This document shows, piece after piece, positions 21,283 through 34,146 of a stretch of 64,000 nt of DNA. The notes beneath the pieces were generated by a model. That model made no database searches. It was not told the origin of the DNA and saw only the letters and a program-made list of their open reading frames with translations. Source of the stretch: Hydrangea macrophylla (taxonomy: Eukaryota > Streptophyta > Magnoliopsida > Cornales > Hydrangeaceae); the NCBI GenBank assembly GCA_033977485.1, contig CM066997.1:73750634-73814633 (forward strand). The letters are read 5' to 3'. Position 1 is the first letter of the stretch, and every line of letters begins with the position of its first letter. Both the position numbers and the translations under genes were made by a program.

Positions 21283-24057
21283 TCATTCATAAGATCTAAG
21301 CCAAATATCACAATGTAAAAGTGAAAAATCACACAAACAAACCTAGGAAAAATTGTCTAATCACATATCAAGTAATTAAGTTTTCCTAATCTAAGAGGGG
21401 ACGTGGATTGTTCTTGAAACAGATAATCAAAGAAAACGAAAATTGCTTAGCAAGCTAGTATGATGCATGTTAATATTTGAGAAAAGAAGATCTCTCAATC
21501 CCCGAGACGGATAAGAAAGGAAGATTAGATCGAGGGGGAGCATGAACGTGTGATCAACTTCATTCCCTATAATCTCCTTAGATTAGGAGTCACAAAAACT
21601 CTGAATCTTGCACGGATGCAATGTATGATCCTAGAATATGCAAAGGTTGTAGTGTGTTTGTGTACATGGACTTTCTAAAGTAACGTAGAAGTCTAGAGTA
21701 TGCATGAATGTATGAAGAAAATTATTATAGGATGTATGCAAATGTAGTATAAACTACTTCCTAAGATATGAGCTAATTTGGGGTGCATGTAAGCATCAAA
21801 TCAAAGAATGAAAGTAAAAACATGCTTGATGTGAATAGTGGACAGAATAGTGAGTTGATTTTGTAAAACTGGAAAAGTGGGGTTAGAAATGTTTTAAGTT
21901 CATGATTTTTTTAATGGAGATCATCTTTATTGTGTCTTAAACACATATCAAAAAGCCAAATCACTTTTGAAGGTATAGATTGAGAGAAATCATGTGAACA
22001 ATTGAGGTCACTCAGAAATAGAATCCATACTGCTGACTGAAATGTTGAAAAATCTTAGAAAATTAAAAATTATCTAAAAAACAAGTTGAAAGTCAACCCA
22101 GCTACTGTGACAGTAAAAACAGAATGTCTGGAAGGAATGTTTGGACCAAACTGGAACCCTTCCAAATGTTTTTAGACCAAACCAAAAATCATGAATGTTC
22201 TCTAATGAGTTAGGAAGACTTTCCAAGTGGTCTTGTAATCACCCATGGGGTATCGAACTCAGAATATTATTTTGAAGTTGAAAAATTCACTATTTTGAGG
22301 ACTTTCTAGAAAACAAGGTGTATTTCTTGGAATCCAAATATTGGGGTTTTAGAGGGGGTTTTGGAATAGGGGATTTTGAAAGCATATTTTCAACAACAAA
22401 GGGAGATTATGACCTCTTGGAATGTCAACATCAAACTCAAGTCAAGAACTTCTAAGATTGTTGGAGAGGTTTGTTTTCATTTGAATGTGACTTCAAGAAT
22501 ACATAGGAATGTATTGAAGTTATAATCATCATCTATCAAACAAGTTTTTGAGGTTAAGAGGTACTATCCATAAGGATTCACTCACCTCAAACACCATGTC
22601 ATCATCTAGATGATGATGAACTAGTAAGTAAATAAAGAAAATAAAAAAGAAATGAGATTAAGAAGAGATGATCATAGCATGTAAATAAGCAAGTAAAGCA
22701 ATCAATAGATTATATTCAATGAGATTTTGGACTTGTAGCTTGGTGTTTCACTCATATATGGTGACTTTGGACATGGAAGTTGCTTCCTGTCTCATAAATA
22801 CTCAATAAAATAGTGATTGGGTGTATTGAATGTGAAGTAAAGAGGAGTAATGAAGTAAAAATAAGGTTGAGAACTCACTTTCTTGTTGAAAATCAAAAGG
22901 AGGAAGCTTACTTTCACTATCCTAACCTTATCTCTACAACTTTCTCTAAACTTTGTATTTCCACCCCCTCCCCAAAAAAAATGAAGAGCAAAAGGGGGTT
23001 TATATAGGCCAATTTGGGATAGTTTTGGGATTTAGAAAGTGCTCCCAATGGTCCCAAACATCTGTGAACCAGAAACTACGTCGTTTTGGCTTTCAATTAT
23101 TCAATTTGGACCCCCAAAATAAATTACAAAAATAGATTTAGCGGAGGTTGAGTGCCGCTGCGACACTGGCCATGTGCCGCCGTGACAGTGGCCCAGTGTC
23201 ACTGTGGCACTGCTCCTCAGACATCCAAAAATTTGTATTTAGGGCCCTAGAGGTTTCGGTATCCGCCAAAAGGCCCTATTTCGTTCAAAATTCACAGAAA
23301 ATGCGTACGAACTCTGAGTTGAGCTTGTGATATACCCTTGGAAAGGTAATGGAGTCTACATTCCATAAAAATAGTTTGGATTTAGATCACTTTGAAAAGT
23401 TTTGCAGTATGCGCGATAAAAGCCGATTTCATTGCCTTTTTACATTCAAAAATTTATAATAAATTCATTTTAAATCCAGAAATTATGTGCAAAATACCGT
23501 TGGAAAGCTATTGACCTCTAGTATCCATGAAAAATGTTTGAAAAATGATATAGCACTCTGGTTTTAAAGTCAACTTTTAGGTCAAATCGGTCAAACCTAG
23601 GATTTCCAGGAAGTTATGGGAACCTCTGGGAGTTCCCAGGAGTTGCTGTTTTTGTCCGATTTTCATTTAAAACTCCGTTTAGTACTTTTCACATGATTTA
23701 GAATGATCTCTGAACTTTTTGGCTAATTTGGATGATTTTGGTCAAACCCTGGTCAAACCTAGGTCAAACCAGTCAACGAGGACTTTTCGGGGACTTTCGG
23801 GGGTCTCTGGGTGCTGATGATTTCATTTGTTTTTGCTTCAAAATTCATTTTACCACTTTTCTTATGATGTAGCATATTTCCAAAATTTTCAATCCAAATC
23901 TAGGAGTTTTTGGGCTTTCAGGGGTATTTGGTCATTTTGAGCATTTTGAGAGATAGAACTAACTTCCAGGAGTCCTTTTTGAGTCTTTTTCGATCATTGT
24001 GAACATCCAAGCTATGGGTCTCCTAAATCTGATAGCCAACAAAATGGGGTGTCTACA
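21283..24057 (-). mobile_element. Tat family-A 3' LTR on minus strand, 3' end truncated
   Basis: On the minus strand it starts TGTAGACACCCCATTTTGTT at 24,057, right after a polypurine tract, and follows the 12,925-16,208 LTR until the phrase TTAGATCTTATGAATGATAT at about 21,283. There the pararetrovirus fragment begins and the last 420 bp or so of the LTR are missing. It carries the GC-rich palindromic cluster (23,150-23,225) and TATATAAA on the minus strand at 23,006-22,999. Confidence 0.85.
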
Positions 24058-24071
24058 GTTTGCCCCCTTTT
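24058..24071 (-). promoter_or_regulatory. Polypurine tract of minus-strand Tat-A
   Basis: The minus strand reads AAAAGGGGGCAAAC immediately before TGTAGACA. This is the expected position and composition of the plus-strand primer. The homologous tract in the plus-strand element is at 54,312-54,326. Confidence 0.8.
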
Positions 24072-24754
24072 GGCATGAACTTACGAGGCAATGCATGTCG
24101 CAAGCGAGTGCCAAAGCTTTGAAGAGATAGGTCTTTTTGGAGGCTATAGATTTAGGATAAAAGCGTTGCAAAGATGTAATGATGAAACACATGATGCTGA
24201 GGTCAGTGCTGGTCGCGCTTTGTGTGAGCTACCTACATATCCCAGGGGGAATCAGACCAAGATGTAGTTTGGGGCACAAAGGAACAAATACACATACACA
24301 ATAAGAAAGGCGGATGCTATGCTATAAGGATGATATGCAATGCATGGATGTGATATGAACTGTGTACTGAGTCCTATTGTTATTCTATTATGACTACTGT
24401 GTATTAGCCAACCTTAATCGGTTGTATGCATACTCTTAATAGTGCTGATGATCCTAGCATGAGCTAGTACTGTGGGGTATGCCACTCCGAGTGGGCTTGT
24501 GTTGTGCTAGTGCTTATGACTACGATGCAGTGGCCGACCACAGTATGAAAAGACTCTGAGTTTCGGGGCAAACATCTTGAATTACGGGAAGTGTGCTTCG
24601 TGAGCAAATAGAATCGGATATGGGGTTCTTAAGGACGACAATTAAAGATAACCGACGGACACGGAAGTCATGGATACCAAGCAATGGATGAGGAAGTTCA
24701 AGATAGCCAACAGGAGAGGGATTTTGCGATAATCGACAAGCGAGAAAGCTCATG

Positions 24755-25175
24755 ATAGCTGATAAGTAAGGAAGCTCATGATTTTCTTTTTTAGGAAGCT
24801 CACGATAACTGATGTGTAGGTAAGGGGGCTCATGATTTTGGATAAAGGAGTGAGGAAGCTCACGATAATTGTTTGGTGAGGAAGCTCATGATTTTTGGAC
24901 AAAGGAGTGAGGAAGCTCATGATAAGCAAGGAAGCTCATGATAAGCGACAGGCGAGAAAGCTCAGGATAACCAATGGGTAGATGAGGGGGCTCACAATTT
25001 TGGACAAAGGAGTGAGGAAGCTCACGATAAGTGAGAAAGCTCACGATTTTGGACAAAGGAGTGAGGAAGCTTACGATAAGTGAAGAAGCTCACGATTTTG
25101 GACAAAGGAGTGAGGAAGCTCATGATAAGTGAGAAAGCTCACAATAACCGATGGGTAGGTGAGGGGGCTCACGAT
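24755..25175. repeat. GAGGAAGCTCAYGATA tandem array
   Basis: About 15-20 irregular units built on GAGGAAGCTCAYGATAA, with interposed GGACAAAGGAGT. The same array, reverse-complemented, occurs at about 60,060-60,560. Confidence 0.85.
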
Positions 25176-25334
25176 AACCAACAAACACAGAGCCTTGGAT
25201 TGTGAATAGACAATGCTTGCCGTAGGAGTCGGGGTCTTTTCACTGCAGGTGGTGTTTTCAATCGTTGGCCGATTCTTATGATGACCAATCCGGAAATATG
25301 GTACAGACTTCTGCTAGGGATGGTAGGGGATTCT

Positions 25335-26345
25335 TCGGGAACCTTTCTTAACTTCTGACCTAGAACTAGGACCCATCTCTAAATCCCTCATAGTTGATCA
25401 AATTCTGCTGACCTAGAACCAGGACCCATCTTTGAATCTCTCACGGTTGATCAAATCTGTTGACCTAGAACCAAGACCCATCTCTGAATCTCTCACAATT
25501 ATTCAAATTTTGTTAACCTAGAATTAGGACCCATCTCTGAATCTCTCACGGTTGATCAAATCTGGCAGTGCTCAATCTAAGACAACAGGTTAGGGCCTCC
25601 GGAAGCTAATTTTGCCTCTATTTGTCCGCTGAGGATGGCTCTTAGAATCCTTGAGATTCTCTCTTAACTGTTTTCTTCAATTCCTGACCTAGAACCAGGA
25701 TTTCCTCTCTAAATCTCTCACGGTTGATCAACTTCTTACAATGCCCAATCCAAAAGAGCCGGTTAAAGCCTTCAGGAGCCGATTACTGTCTGTATTTGTC
25801 CGTAAGGGATAGTTCTTGGAATCTTTGAGGACCTTTCTTCAAATCTTGACCTAGAACCAGTCTCTGAACCTCTCATGGTTGATCAAATTTTGCTGACCTA
25901 GAACTTGGAGCCATCTTTGAATCTCTCACGGTTGATCAAATCTGCTGACCTAGAACAAGGACCCATCTCTGAATCTCTCACGGTAGATCAAATTTTGCTG
26001 ACCTAGAACCAGGACCCATCTCTGAATCTCTCACGGTTGATCAAATCTGGTAGTGCTCGATCCAAAAGAGCCAGTTAGAGCCTTCGGCAGCCAATTTCTG
26101 TGTGTATTTGTCCACTGGGGATAGTTCTTGGAATCTCTGAGGATCTCTTTTCAAATCTTGACCTAGAACCAGGATTCTTCTCTGAACCTCTCATGGTTGA
26201 TCAAATTCTGCTAACCTAGAACTAGGACCTATCTCTGAATCTCTCATGGTTGATCAAATTTTTTGCTGACCTAGAACCAGGACCTGTCTCTGAATCTCTC
26301 ACAGTTGATCAAATATGGTAGTACTCAATCCAAGAGAGCTGGTTA
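25335..26345. repeat. GACCTAGAACCAGGACCC array
   Basis: At least 12 units of about 50 bp built from GACCTAGAACCAGGACCC, ATCTCTGAATCTCTCACGGT and TGATCAAAT, in a higher-order arrangement with GGTTAGRGCCTTC-type segments. It is not found in the other Tat-A tails in this window. Confidence 0.85.
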
Positions 26346-26554
26346 GGGAATTCGAGAGATGATTTTTGTCTGTTGGGGATAATGGGGGCTTCTCTGGGAA
26401 TGAAGCAACTCTACTAGGGAGGAATAGATAAGATGTACTCTGCTAGATAAGAAGGAAATATGCCCACTGATGGGAGTAAATGCATGATTCTATTCAGGAT
26501 GAAGGATATATAGATGATCTGCGGCAGCTTTAGATTTGACATTGATGGAGGGCG

Positions 26555-26880
26555 ATGGACTTATGTTGCATGGATGAGGAAAGATAATAAACAACCACTC
26601 ATGGACTTATGTTGCATGGATGAAGGATGATCAACAGCCACTCATGGACTTATATTGCATGGATGAAGGATGATCAACAGCCACTCATGGACTTATGTTG
26701 CTAGGATGAAGGAAGATCAATAGCAACTCATGGACTTATGTTGCTAGTATAAAGAAGATCATCAATAGCCACTTATGGACTTATGTTACATGAACAAAGA
26801 AAGATGATTAACATCCACTCATGGACTTATGTTGCCAGGGCGAAGGAAGATCATCAACAGCCACTCATGGACTTATGTTG
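26555..26880. repeat. ATGGACTTATGTTGC array
   Basis: Six to seven units of about 45-60 bp containing CCACTCATGGACTTATGTTG. The plus-strand Tat-A LTR starts directly after the last unit. Confidence 0.85.
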
Positions 26881-27962
26881 TGTAGACAGCCCATTTTGTC
26901 GGCTAACAGATTTAGGAGGCCACGAGCATGTCAAACCTCGATGATTAGAAAGATCGGATTTTCAGAGATTGCCTCTAACTCTCAAGAAGTCAAAGAATTG
27001 GCAGAAATGACCAAAATGCCCCCTAAAAGCCCAAAACTCTCCAGATTGGCCCAGAATCTCAAAAATCATTCGATGTCATTCAGAATATAAAAACAAGTAT
27101 TTTAAAAGAGAAATATTTGAAATCCTAAGCTCCCAGAGACCTCCGGAAGTCCTGGAAGTTCCCAGAAAGTCTCCGTTGACCGGTTTGACCAAAGTTTGAC
27201 CAGGGTTTGACCAAAATCATCCAAATTCCCGCTTCAAAAGCTTTGAGATCATCCTAGATCATGTGAAAAGTCTTAAAAAATATTTTAAAAGAAAATCGGA
27301 CGAAAACGTCAGTCTTTGGAGGCTCCCAGAACTTCCCGGAATTTCCTGGAAGTACACTGTTTGACTGATTTGACTTCAAATTTGACCAAATATTAAAGTC
27401 TCATTTTCGATGTTGAAACATTTTTATCAAATACTAGAGGTCAATAGCTTTCCAATGATATATCGTACATAATTTCCGGATCTAAAACGAATTTGTTATG
27501 AATTTCTGAATTAAAAAATGCTATCAATTCGGCTTTTAACTCGAATACCGCAAAACTTTCCAAAGTGACCTAACTCCAAACTATTTTTTTATTGAAAGTA
27601 GACCTCAATACCTTTCCAACAGTATATCACAATCTTAATTTGGATTTTGTATGAATTTCTGTGAATTTCGGACGAAATAGGGCCGTTTCGCGAATTCCTA
27701 GGAGTTTCGGGGGCCAAAATGCAAATTCTGGTCAACGGGGGGGTTGACTGCCATGGCGGCACTGGCCCACTACCGCGACAGTAGTGGCCAAGTACCACAG
27801 TGGCACTCTGAGTGATTTATCTTTCTTTTTTTTGTAATTTTTTGTTAATTTTTGGGTTTTAATTCAAATTTTCAACAAATAAAGCGACATAGTTTTGATA
27901 ATCTGAACTTTTTGGACCAATTAGAGACTTTTAAAAATCCAAAATACACCCCCATCTTGGCC

Positions 27963-27968
27963 TATAAA
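27963..27968 (+). promoter_or_regulatory. TATA box of plus-strand Tat-A 5' LTR
   Basis: TATAAA after CTTGGCC. The same segment is found unchanged at the LTR-gag fusion (55,413-55,418). Confidence 0.65.
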
Positions 27969-29735
27969 TGAGACCCATTTGCTTCCATTTAGTGGAGAAC
28001 TTGGAAGCCATTAGAGAGAGATATAGAGACTTAGGGAGAAAGAGAGAGAGAAGTAGAGATTTTCTTCTTCCAAATCCAATCCAAAATGTGAGTTTCAATT
28101 AGTTTTCTAAAAACTAAACTTTTATTTTCAAGCTTTCAATCCATCTTCTTCATCTTCCTTGAGTTTCCTATGAGATAGAGAGTGATGTACTCACCCATAT
28201 ACATATATATGAGAGATTGAATGCTTGTAGTTCCACCATTGAGTATCATCTATTGATTTGTTCATTTGCTTGCTTATATACAATGTTCATCTCTTCTTAC
28301 CTCATTTCTTTTTTATTTTCTTTATTTACTTACTAGTTCATCATCATCTAGATGATGACATGAAGTTTGAGGTGAGCGAATCCTTATGGATAATAGCTCT
28401 TGACCTCAAAAACATGTTTGATAGATGATGATTATAACCTCAAAACAATATCCCTATGTATTCTTGAGGTTATTTCCAAAATAAAGAAAACCTTTCCAAT
28501 AATCTTGGGGGTTCTCTAAATGAGTTATAGGTTGATATTACAAGTGGTTTTAATCATCTTTGAGTGGTAAAAATATACTTTCAAAACCCCTATTTCAAAG
28601 CCCTCCTAAAACCCCCAATATTTGGGTTCCAAGATATAAACCTTGTTTTCTCAAAAACCTTCAAAACAATGAGTCATTTAACTTCAAAGAATTATTTTGA
28701 GTTCAATGCTCAAAATATGAATGTAAGACCCACTTGGTAAGTCTTCCTAACTCATTGGAGAACATCCATGATTTTTGGTTTGACTTGGAAACACTTGGAA
28801 GGGGTCCATTTGGACCCAAACATTCTTTCCAAACATTCTATTTTTGCTGTCACAGCAGCTTGGTTAACTTTCAACTTGTTTTACAGAAAACTTCTCCAAG
28901 AGGTGTGGTCCCAACTCATTTTTTCCTTGAACTTCAGTGTCGTAGGAAACGTTTTGTATAATATGGGCCTCTAGATCGTTTGTTTTCATTTTGTAGGATT
29001 TTTCAACATTTCAGTCGACAGTACGGACTCTGTTTCTGAGTAACCTCTATTGTTTATATGATTTCTTTCAATCTGTAATAGTCATTGAGGATTGGGTTTT
29101 TGATTTATGTTCTAGACACAATAAGGATGATCTCTAAAAAAATCATCCATTACAAACATTTCTAACCCTACTTTTCAATTTCTACAAGATCAATTCACTT
29201 TTCTGTCCACTATTCACAGCAAATATACTTTTACTTCCATCCTTTGATTTGATGCTTATATGTACTTCAAATTAGTTTATATCCTAGGAAGTGGTCCATA
29301 CTATATTTGTACATATCCCACGATGATTTACCCCATGCATTCATGCATATTTTAGATTTCTATGTCACTTTAGAAATTCCATGTACACAAACACACTACA
29401 ACCTTTGCACATTCTAGGATCATACGTTGCATCCATGCAAGATTTGGGGCTTTTGTGGCTCCTAATCTAAGAAGATTATAAGGAATGAGTTGGATCATAC
29501 GTCGATGCTTTCCCTCGATCTAATCTTCCTTTCTCATCCGTCCCGGGGATCGAGAGGTCTTCTTTCCTCAAAGATTAACATGCATCATTCTAGCTTGCTA
29601 AGCATATTTTGATTTATTTGATTATTTGTTTTAAGAACAATTCATGTCCCCTTAGATTAGGAAAACTTTATTACTTGATATGTGATTAGACGATTTTTCC
29701 TAGGTTTGTTCGTGTGATCTTTCACTTTGCATTAT

Positions 29736-29740
29736 GTGAT
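29736..29740. repeat. Target site duplication GTGAT of Athila-2 (left)
   Basis: GTGAT directly before TGACACGAGA, repeated at 47,104-47,108 directly after TTGTCA. The uninterrupted host sequence can be seen in the homologous LTR near 15,775 (GAGTGATATTTGGCC). Confidence 0.95.
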
Positions 29741-30400
29741 TGACACGAGAATTTTTCTGTGTGCGCTTGTGTGCTATACCCAAGTGTAGGTAATCGTGCA
29801 AGTAGTAATCTGGTTAAGACCAGGTCGATCCCACAGGGAATGTGTTAAACTAAATACCTAGATTAAACTCTAAAAGAAAAATAAAAATCAATATTTAAAA
29901 AGGGTGTAGAACACAGAGTTCCACAAGGTAACTACTAGAATTAAAGCAATTAAACTAAATTAAACTAATGATTAACTAACTAACTAAAGCGATGTTTTAA
30001 AACGTATTTTTATTAATATAAAGGAATGTTGGGGTTACACGAATCCACCGCGACCTAGCCATCTACCATGCAATTACATTGAAGCTCAATGGAGTACATC
30101 TTCTACAGTATTCCGTATTTCTCTTAGGATAAAGAATCCATAGCCCTTTCATGACCGGAACTATGTCATCACAATTAAGTTTGAAACACATAAAAGCGGT
30201 TTGGATCAACAGTTAAGACTCGCACCTATAATGGTATTAGCATTGAGGGTGTTTTGCAAAATTTATTAAAGAAAAATGCCTTAAGGCTTTAAGTTTAAAG
30301 ACTGCTTTGACAAACTGAGCATTTGGGGATAGTTTGATAACAAATCTGTAAAACATAAAGTCTAAGAATACTGCATAGAATGTTCTCAAGAATCACAGAG

Positions 30401-30497
30401 TTCGATCGATCGACGCGCTCTCGATCGATCGAAATGTCTTCGATCGCTCGACAATGTATCTGGTCCGATCGATCGAACAAACTTCGATCGATCGAAC
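30401..30497. repeat. Palindromic GATCGATC motif cluster (Athila-2 left LTR, a)
   Basis: Five units. It lacks one unit plus spacer (about 25 bp) that the right LTR has at about 46,186-46,212. Confidence 0.9.
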
Positions 30498-30519
30498 ACA
30501 GGAATTATTCTGCTGCATG

Positions 30520-30524
30520 GCAGA
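30520..30524. repeat. Target site duplication GCAGA of solo LTR (left copy)
   Basis: GCAGA before TGTCACGC, repeated at 33,342-33,346 after TGTTACA. The right LTR shows the empty site as a single GCAGA. Confidence 0.95.
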
Positions 30525-31124
30525 TGTCACGCCCTGACGTAGCATAAATATGGAAAGCATTTAATTTCCTTTATGGATCCGTAGGTCGCGACAGTTTGAA
30601 GGATCGATTTCGTCCCAAACGTCAACAACAAAAACATAATAATCAGAGCTGAGCAATCAAGGCTTACAATATTTTTCTAACTTAATATTTATTACAGCGG
30701 GTCCCTAATGGCACAAACCGCCTTAAATCAAAACAGTTTATAAGTTAAAACATATAAAAGTAAATTCCCTTTCCAGCAGGGATTCTCAGTTTGCATAGTC
30801 GTACGGTCCAGCAATATCATAACCTGAAAAGCCTGAACACGAATGTCCGGGACGCATCGACGCCGTCAGCTTCAAGAAGCTAGTGAGTATTAAAAACATA
30901 ACTTTGAATGTAACACATACTCATTTTCCATTTTCCAATTCCCATTTAATTCAACAAGTTTATATTAAAGTAAGGGGTTCATTTAGAAAACAACCACAAT
31001 ATCATATGAAAGATATAATTCATGTGTGTGACCGTGTATGAGAACAATGCACCATTTCATCTTACCGACTCTTTTCTCTCGACAAAACCCAACAACCCAA
31101 CTTTCTCACACCAGTATCTTTGAA

Positions 31125-31505
31125 ATACTCCGATAGCCACACTTTAGCACAGTGGTGCCAGGGAATGTCCAGTTTGCCTCACACTTTGGTCTGGGGTACC
31201 AGGGAGTGTCCAATGCCTCACACTTTAGTACCTAATCCGCCTCGCAAATACCGGAGGTAACCTCACGCAGTATCCAGACTCGGGTACCTGGGAGTGTCCG
31301 TAGGCCAAACTTTAGCACTACCATGGGTGCCAGGGAATGTCCATGTTCGGCTTCACACACTTTGACGCTACCATGGTCGTCAGGGAGTGTCCTGTTTTGC
31401 CACCGTCACATTTCAAAGACACCCTTGCCACAATCTCAATCGTAACACACTTTGGTATTCACTTACCAGGGAGTGTCCACAACACAATCTCAACTGCACT
31501 CACTG
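31125..31505. repeat. Degenerate array with CCAGGGARTGTCC units
   Basis: Seven or so units containing CACACTTTRG and RCCAGGGARTGTCC at irregular 35-70 bp spacing inside the solo LTR. Confidence 0.8.
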
Positions 31506-31797
31506 TACTACACTGACCATTACTCTTTTCCATACTGACTAACACCCACACTCACCATGCATGTACAACTGACACCATATGAATGCCATGAAACCACCCA
31601 CAGAACATATGTAGTGTTAGGAATAATAACAAGGTATACTTTGAAAAGAATTGGATTCATAATTGTTCCTAAATGACCAATCATACCCAAAATATAATCT
31701 GTTTTAACATTTTTCGCAAACAGAGCCTTAAAGACCCACAAGGCAACAACCAAACAATTCCTTAACATAAAATAAGCAAAAAATAGAAACTGTCAGA

Positions 31798-31955
31798 AGT
31801 CGCGCGTAAGGGCCGCTCGTGCGAGGGGTCGCTCGCGCGACATGCCCAATTTTTTTTTTGTTTTCTTTATAAAACCTTTTCTGTCTGCCTTAAACACGAA
31901 GCTCGTGCGATTGGTCGCTCGGGCGGTCTGCTTGCGCGATCGCGCGTGCGAGTTC
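31798..31955. repeat. CpG-rich near-palindromic cluster in solo LTR
   Basis: Units such as GTCGCGCGTAAG, GCTCGTGCGAG, GTCGCTCGCGCGAC, GCTCGTGCGA, GTCGCTCGGGC and GCGCGATCGCGCG. Same kind of clustering as the GATCGATC motifs, with different spelling. Confidence 0.75.
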
Positions 31956-33813
31956 TTGCAGTGGCTTCATCTTCTTCGTTGAAACTCCCCTGTTTCATAA
32001 ATCAGGGGGTCTTTTGACCCATTTTTGAATCCTCAAGCAAACAGGGCATGTAATATATGAAATTATTTGTTTTTCAGTAAGGATTAAGAATAAGAAATCA
32101 ATTTAACATGATTCAAATCATAGCTCTCAAACTTAGTGAAAAATTAAAAGTTGTCAAAACTTATTTTCCTAACATATGGACGAATTAGGCTCTAAAAATT
32201 TGATAGTAGCTTCTAGGGACTATAATCTTCCAAAATCATCTCTAAAAACTCATTTTAGTTAAGTTTGAAAAGTTATGATTTTTCAAGCCATGGAACTTCA
32301 ACATAAATTCATAAATGGTGATTACAAATTAAGCTACACAAAACAGTAAATACAATATAAATTACATTCTAGGTGAGTTTAGAATACTCACTGAGATTAA
32401 GAGAATAGAAATAGATGTTGAGAAAGAAACCCAACTTAAAGAAACCAATAAGAGCTTCAAGCTATGGAGGAGAGTTCTCTCTTTCTCTAAGAAAATTTTT
32501 GAAATTATGAACTCTCAACTCTCTTTGTGTTCTTGAATTATGCAGAGGTTGTGTTTGTGTGAGGGGTATGTGGTGTATAAATAAGAGAATAGCCAAACTT
32601 GGCCACCAAGTTGTGAGTTGTAAACTTTACTCTACAACTAAATTTAATTAGCAACTCCTTAATTATAAGAGGTCGACAACTTATGTAGGAATTATATATA
32701 CATATATACACCTATCTCAACTGCAGATGTCTCCCAATTGTTTGAAGGATCAAGTTGTGGTGTTTGGCAAATCTAGCTATAAGGCACAACTAAACACACA
32801 CAAGATGCAAATAACCAAACAAGGCACAAGCCAAATGTCTAAGAATCACTTAGGTTGTTTGGATAAAAACAACTTATGGCACTAGGTTCACACACAATTC
32901 AAATGCATTACCCAAACAAGCCTAGTAATGATTGGGGGAGATTCCCAAACTGTAGGAAATTAACGCGGCGCAGACAGTTTTGAACATAAACTGGTATTTT
33001 CGCGGCGTGGTGTTCACCACAAAAATACAAAAAAATTCATTTTAACGTAAGAAATGGTTTTCTAGTTTTATAAAAATACTGATTGAGTCAAAAGCAAACA
33101 TTTCCACCGTTTTGAAATACAGTTTTTAAAATCCAACACAGGTATGACTAATTTTATAAAATTGCAGTTTGGCCCCAATAAGAATTTCAAATATGAAATA
33201 AAGCAAGTAATGAATTCTAAACATAAGAATGGTAATTAGATAAATGCAGACAATATAATTTGCTTTTAAATATGACAATGCAAATACAGATTAATTATGG
33301 AAATGTCAATTTAAGATTAAATGAAAATGCAGGTTGTTACAGCAGAGGCTTAAGATCACAGTTTCATCATGATCTCCCAACCTGGGGACTACTCAGACAT
33401 AGTCTGGAGTATCAAAGAGTTGTTTTTAATATAAAATTTCATTAAAGTCTTGTTTGGTTGTATTTTAAACATGAAAACTATTAAAACTAATGGTGTAAAC
33501 TTATCTAGCATGCAAAACTACAAGTTTAGCAGATTAAACTATAGTAAACTACGAGCAGAATATAAGTAAAGCAATAAAAAGTAACCTGGAATGAGGAACT
33601 ATTATTAAACTTTAAAGAATCTAAGCCAAAACCAATAGAAATCTTGATAAACCTACAAAAGCAAGAACAAACTCTCTTCTTTCTATAAAACTGATGAAAA
33701 GTAAAAGTATGCTTCCTTTCAGACGTATACAATACGACTATGTATACAAAAAACCTAATGCTAGGGTTAAAATTTTGTTTCCGCTGCGTGCCGTAAAATC
33801 TGATAAAAGCCAT

Positions 33814-33890
33814 GTTCGATCGATCGAACATCTCTCGATCGATTGAACTTCTGGGATCTTCGAGCACTTGAACTGCATTCGATCGATCAA
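33814..33890. repeat. Palindromic GATCGATC motif cluster (Athila-2 left LTR, b)
   Basis: Four units, two of them full palindromes or nearly so. Counterpart at 46,773-46,850. Confidence 0.88.
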
Positions 33891-34146
33891 AACCTCCTTT
33901 TCATGATTGAATTGTCTTCATTAAAACCAAGCACTTCCTTTTATTATTTTCATCCAATTCTTCACACAGCAATAGTAATCTGCACAAATAACCACTAAAA
34001 CAATACCACTTATCATAGTTTAATCAAATTGTGTAAAAACTGGCATTGCAATTCAAATTGCAGATAAACAAAGGAATTGTAAACTAATTTAGTGTATTTT
34101 CTTCTTTTAGCGCGGCCGTATTTTATAAATACCCCCACTTGTCACA

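Larger units (their letters stand above)
24072..26880 (-). mobile_element. Minus-strand Tat-A internal 3' region with tandem arrays, no coding sequence
   Basis: Non-coding tail of a Tat-A element. The part next to the polypurine tract matches 54,150-54,311 in reverse complement, and 24,760-25,340 matches 59,850-60,560. It contains three arrays (see separate entries). It is cut at 26,880 by the start of the plus-strand Tat-A LTR, so gag and the 5' LTR are not seen. Confidence 0.75.
26881..29740 (+). mobile_element. Plus-strand Tat-A 5' LTR, first part (resumes at 47,109)
   Basis: It starts TGTAGACAGCCCATTTTGTC inside the array of the minus-strand Tat-A, so this element inserted into that one. 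TATA box TATAAA lies at 27,963-27,968 in the context GGCCTATAAATGAGACCC. The LTR is interrupted after GTGAT (29,736-29,740) by Athila-2 and continues at 47,104, where GTGAT is repeated. Total LTR length without the insertion is about 3.25 kb, matching the copy at 12,925. Confidence 0.88.
30525..33341. mobile_element. 2,817-bp solo LTR of an unidentified LTR retrotransposon
   Basis: It starts TGTCACGCCCTGACG and ends GGTTGTTACA (TG...CA), flanked by perfect 5-bp duplications. The empty site is preserved in the other Athila-2 LTR, so the ends are exact. No internal repeat of its own ends, no primer site and no ORF of note, so it is read as a solo LTR left by LTR-LTR recombination. It holds a degenerate array of ACTTTAGTACCAGGGAGTGTCC-like units and a CpG-rich motif cluster at about 31,800-31,955. 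A divergent relative starts at 10,827. Confidence 0.88.
29741..34146 (-). mobile_element. Athila-2 3' LTR (left), split by solo LTR
   Basis: It runs from TGACACGAGA to CACTTGTCA. Without the insertion (30,525-33,341 plus one GCAGA copy) it is 1,584 bp, against 1,607 bp for the right LTR. Most of the difference is one missing palindromic unit in the first motif cluster. Confidence 0.93.

Noticed and set aside
24755..26880. Arrays as a CRISPR or host satellite locus
   Set aside because: They lie between a polypurine tract and an LTR start and recur in reverse orientation in another Tat-A copy, so they belong to the retroelement tail.
30525..33341. Complete non-autonomous retrotransposon
   Set aside because: No internal copy of its own ends, no primer site and no polypurine tract were found; a solo LTR explains the exact ends and duplication.
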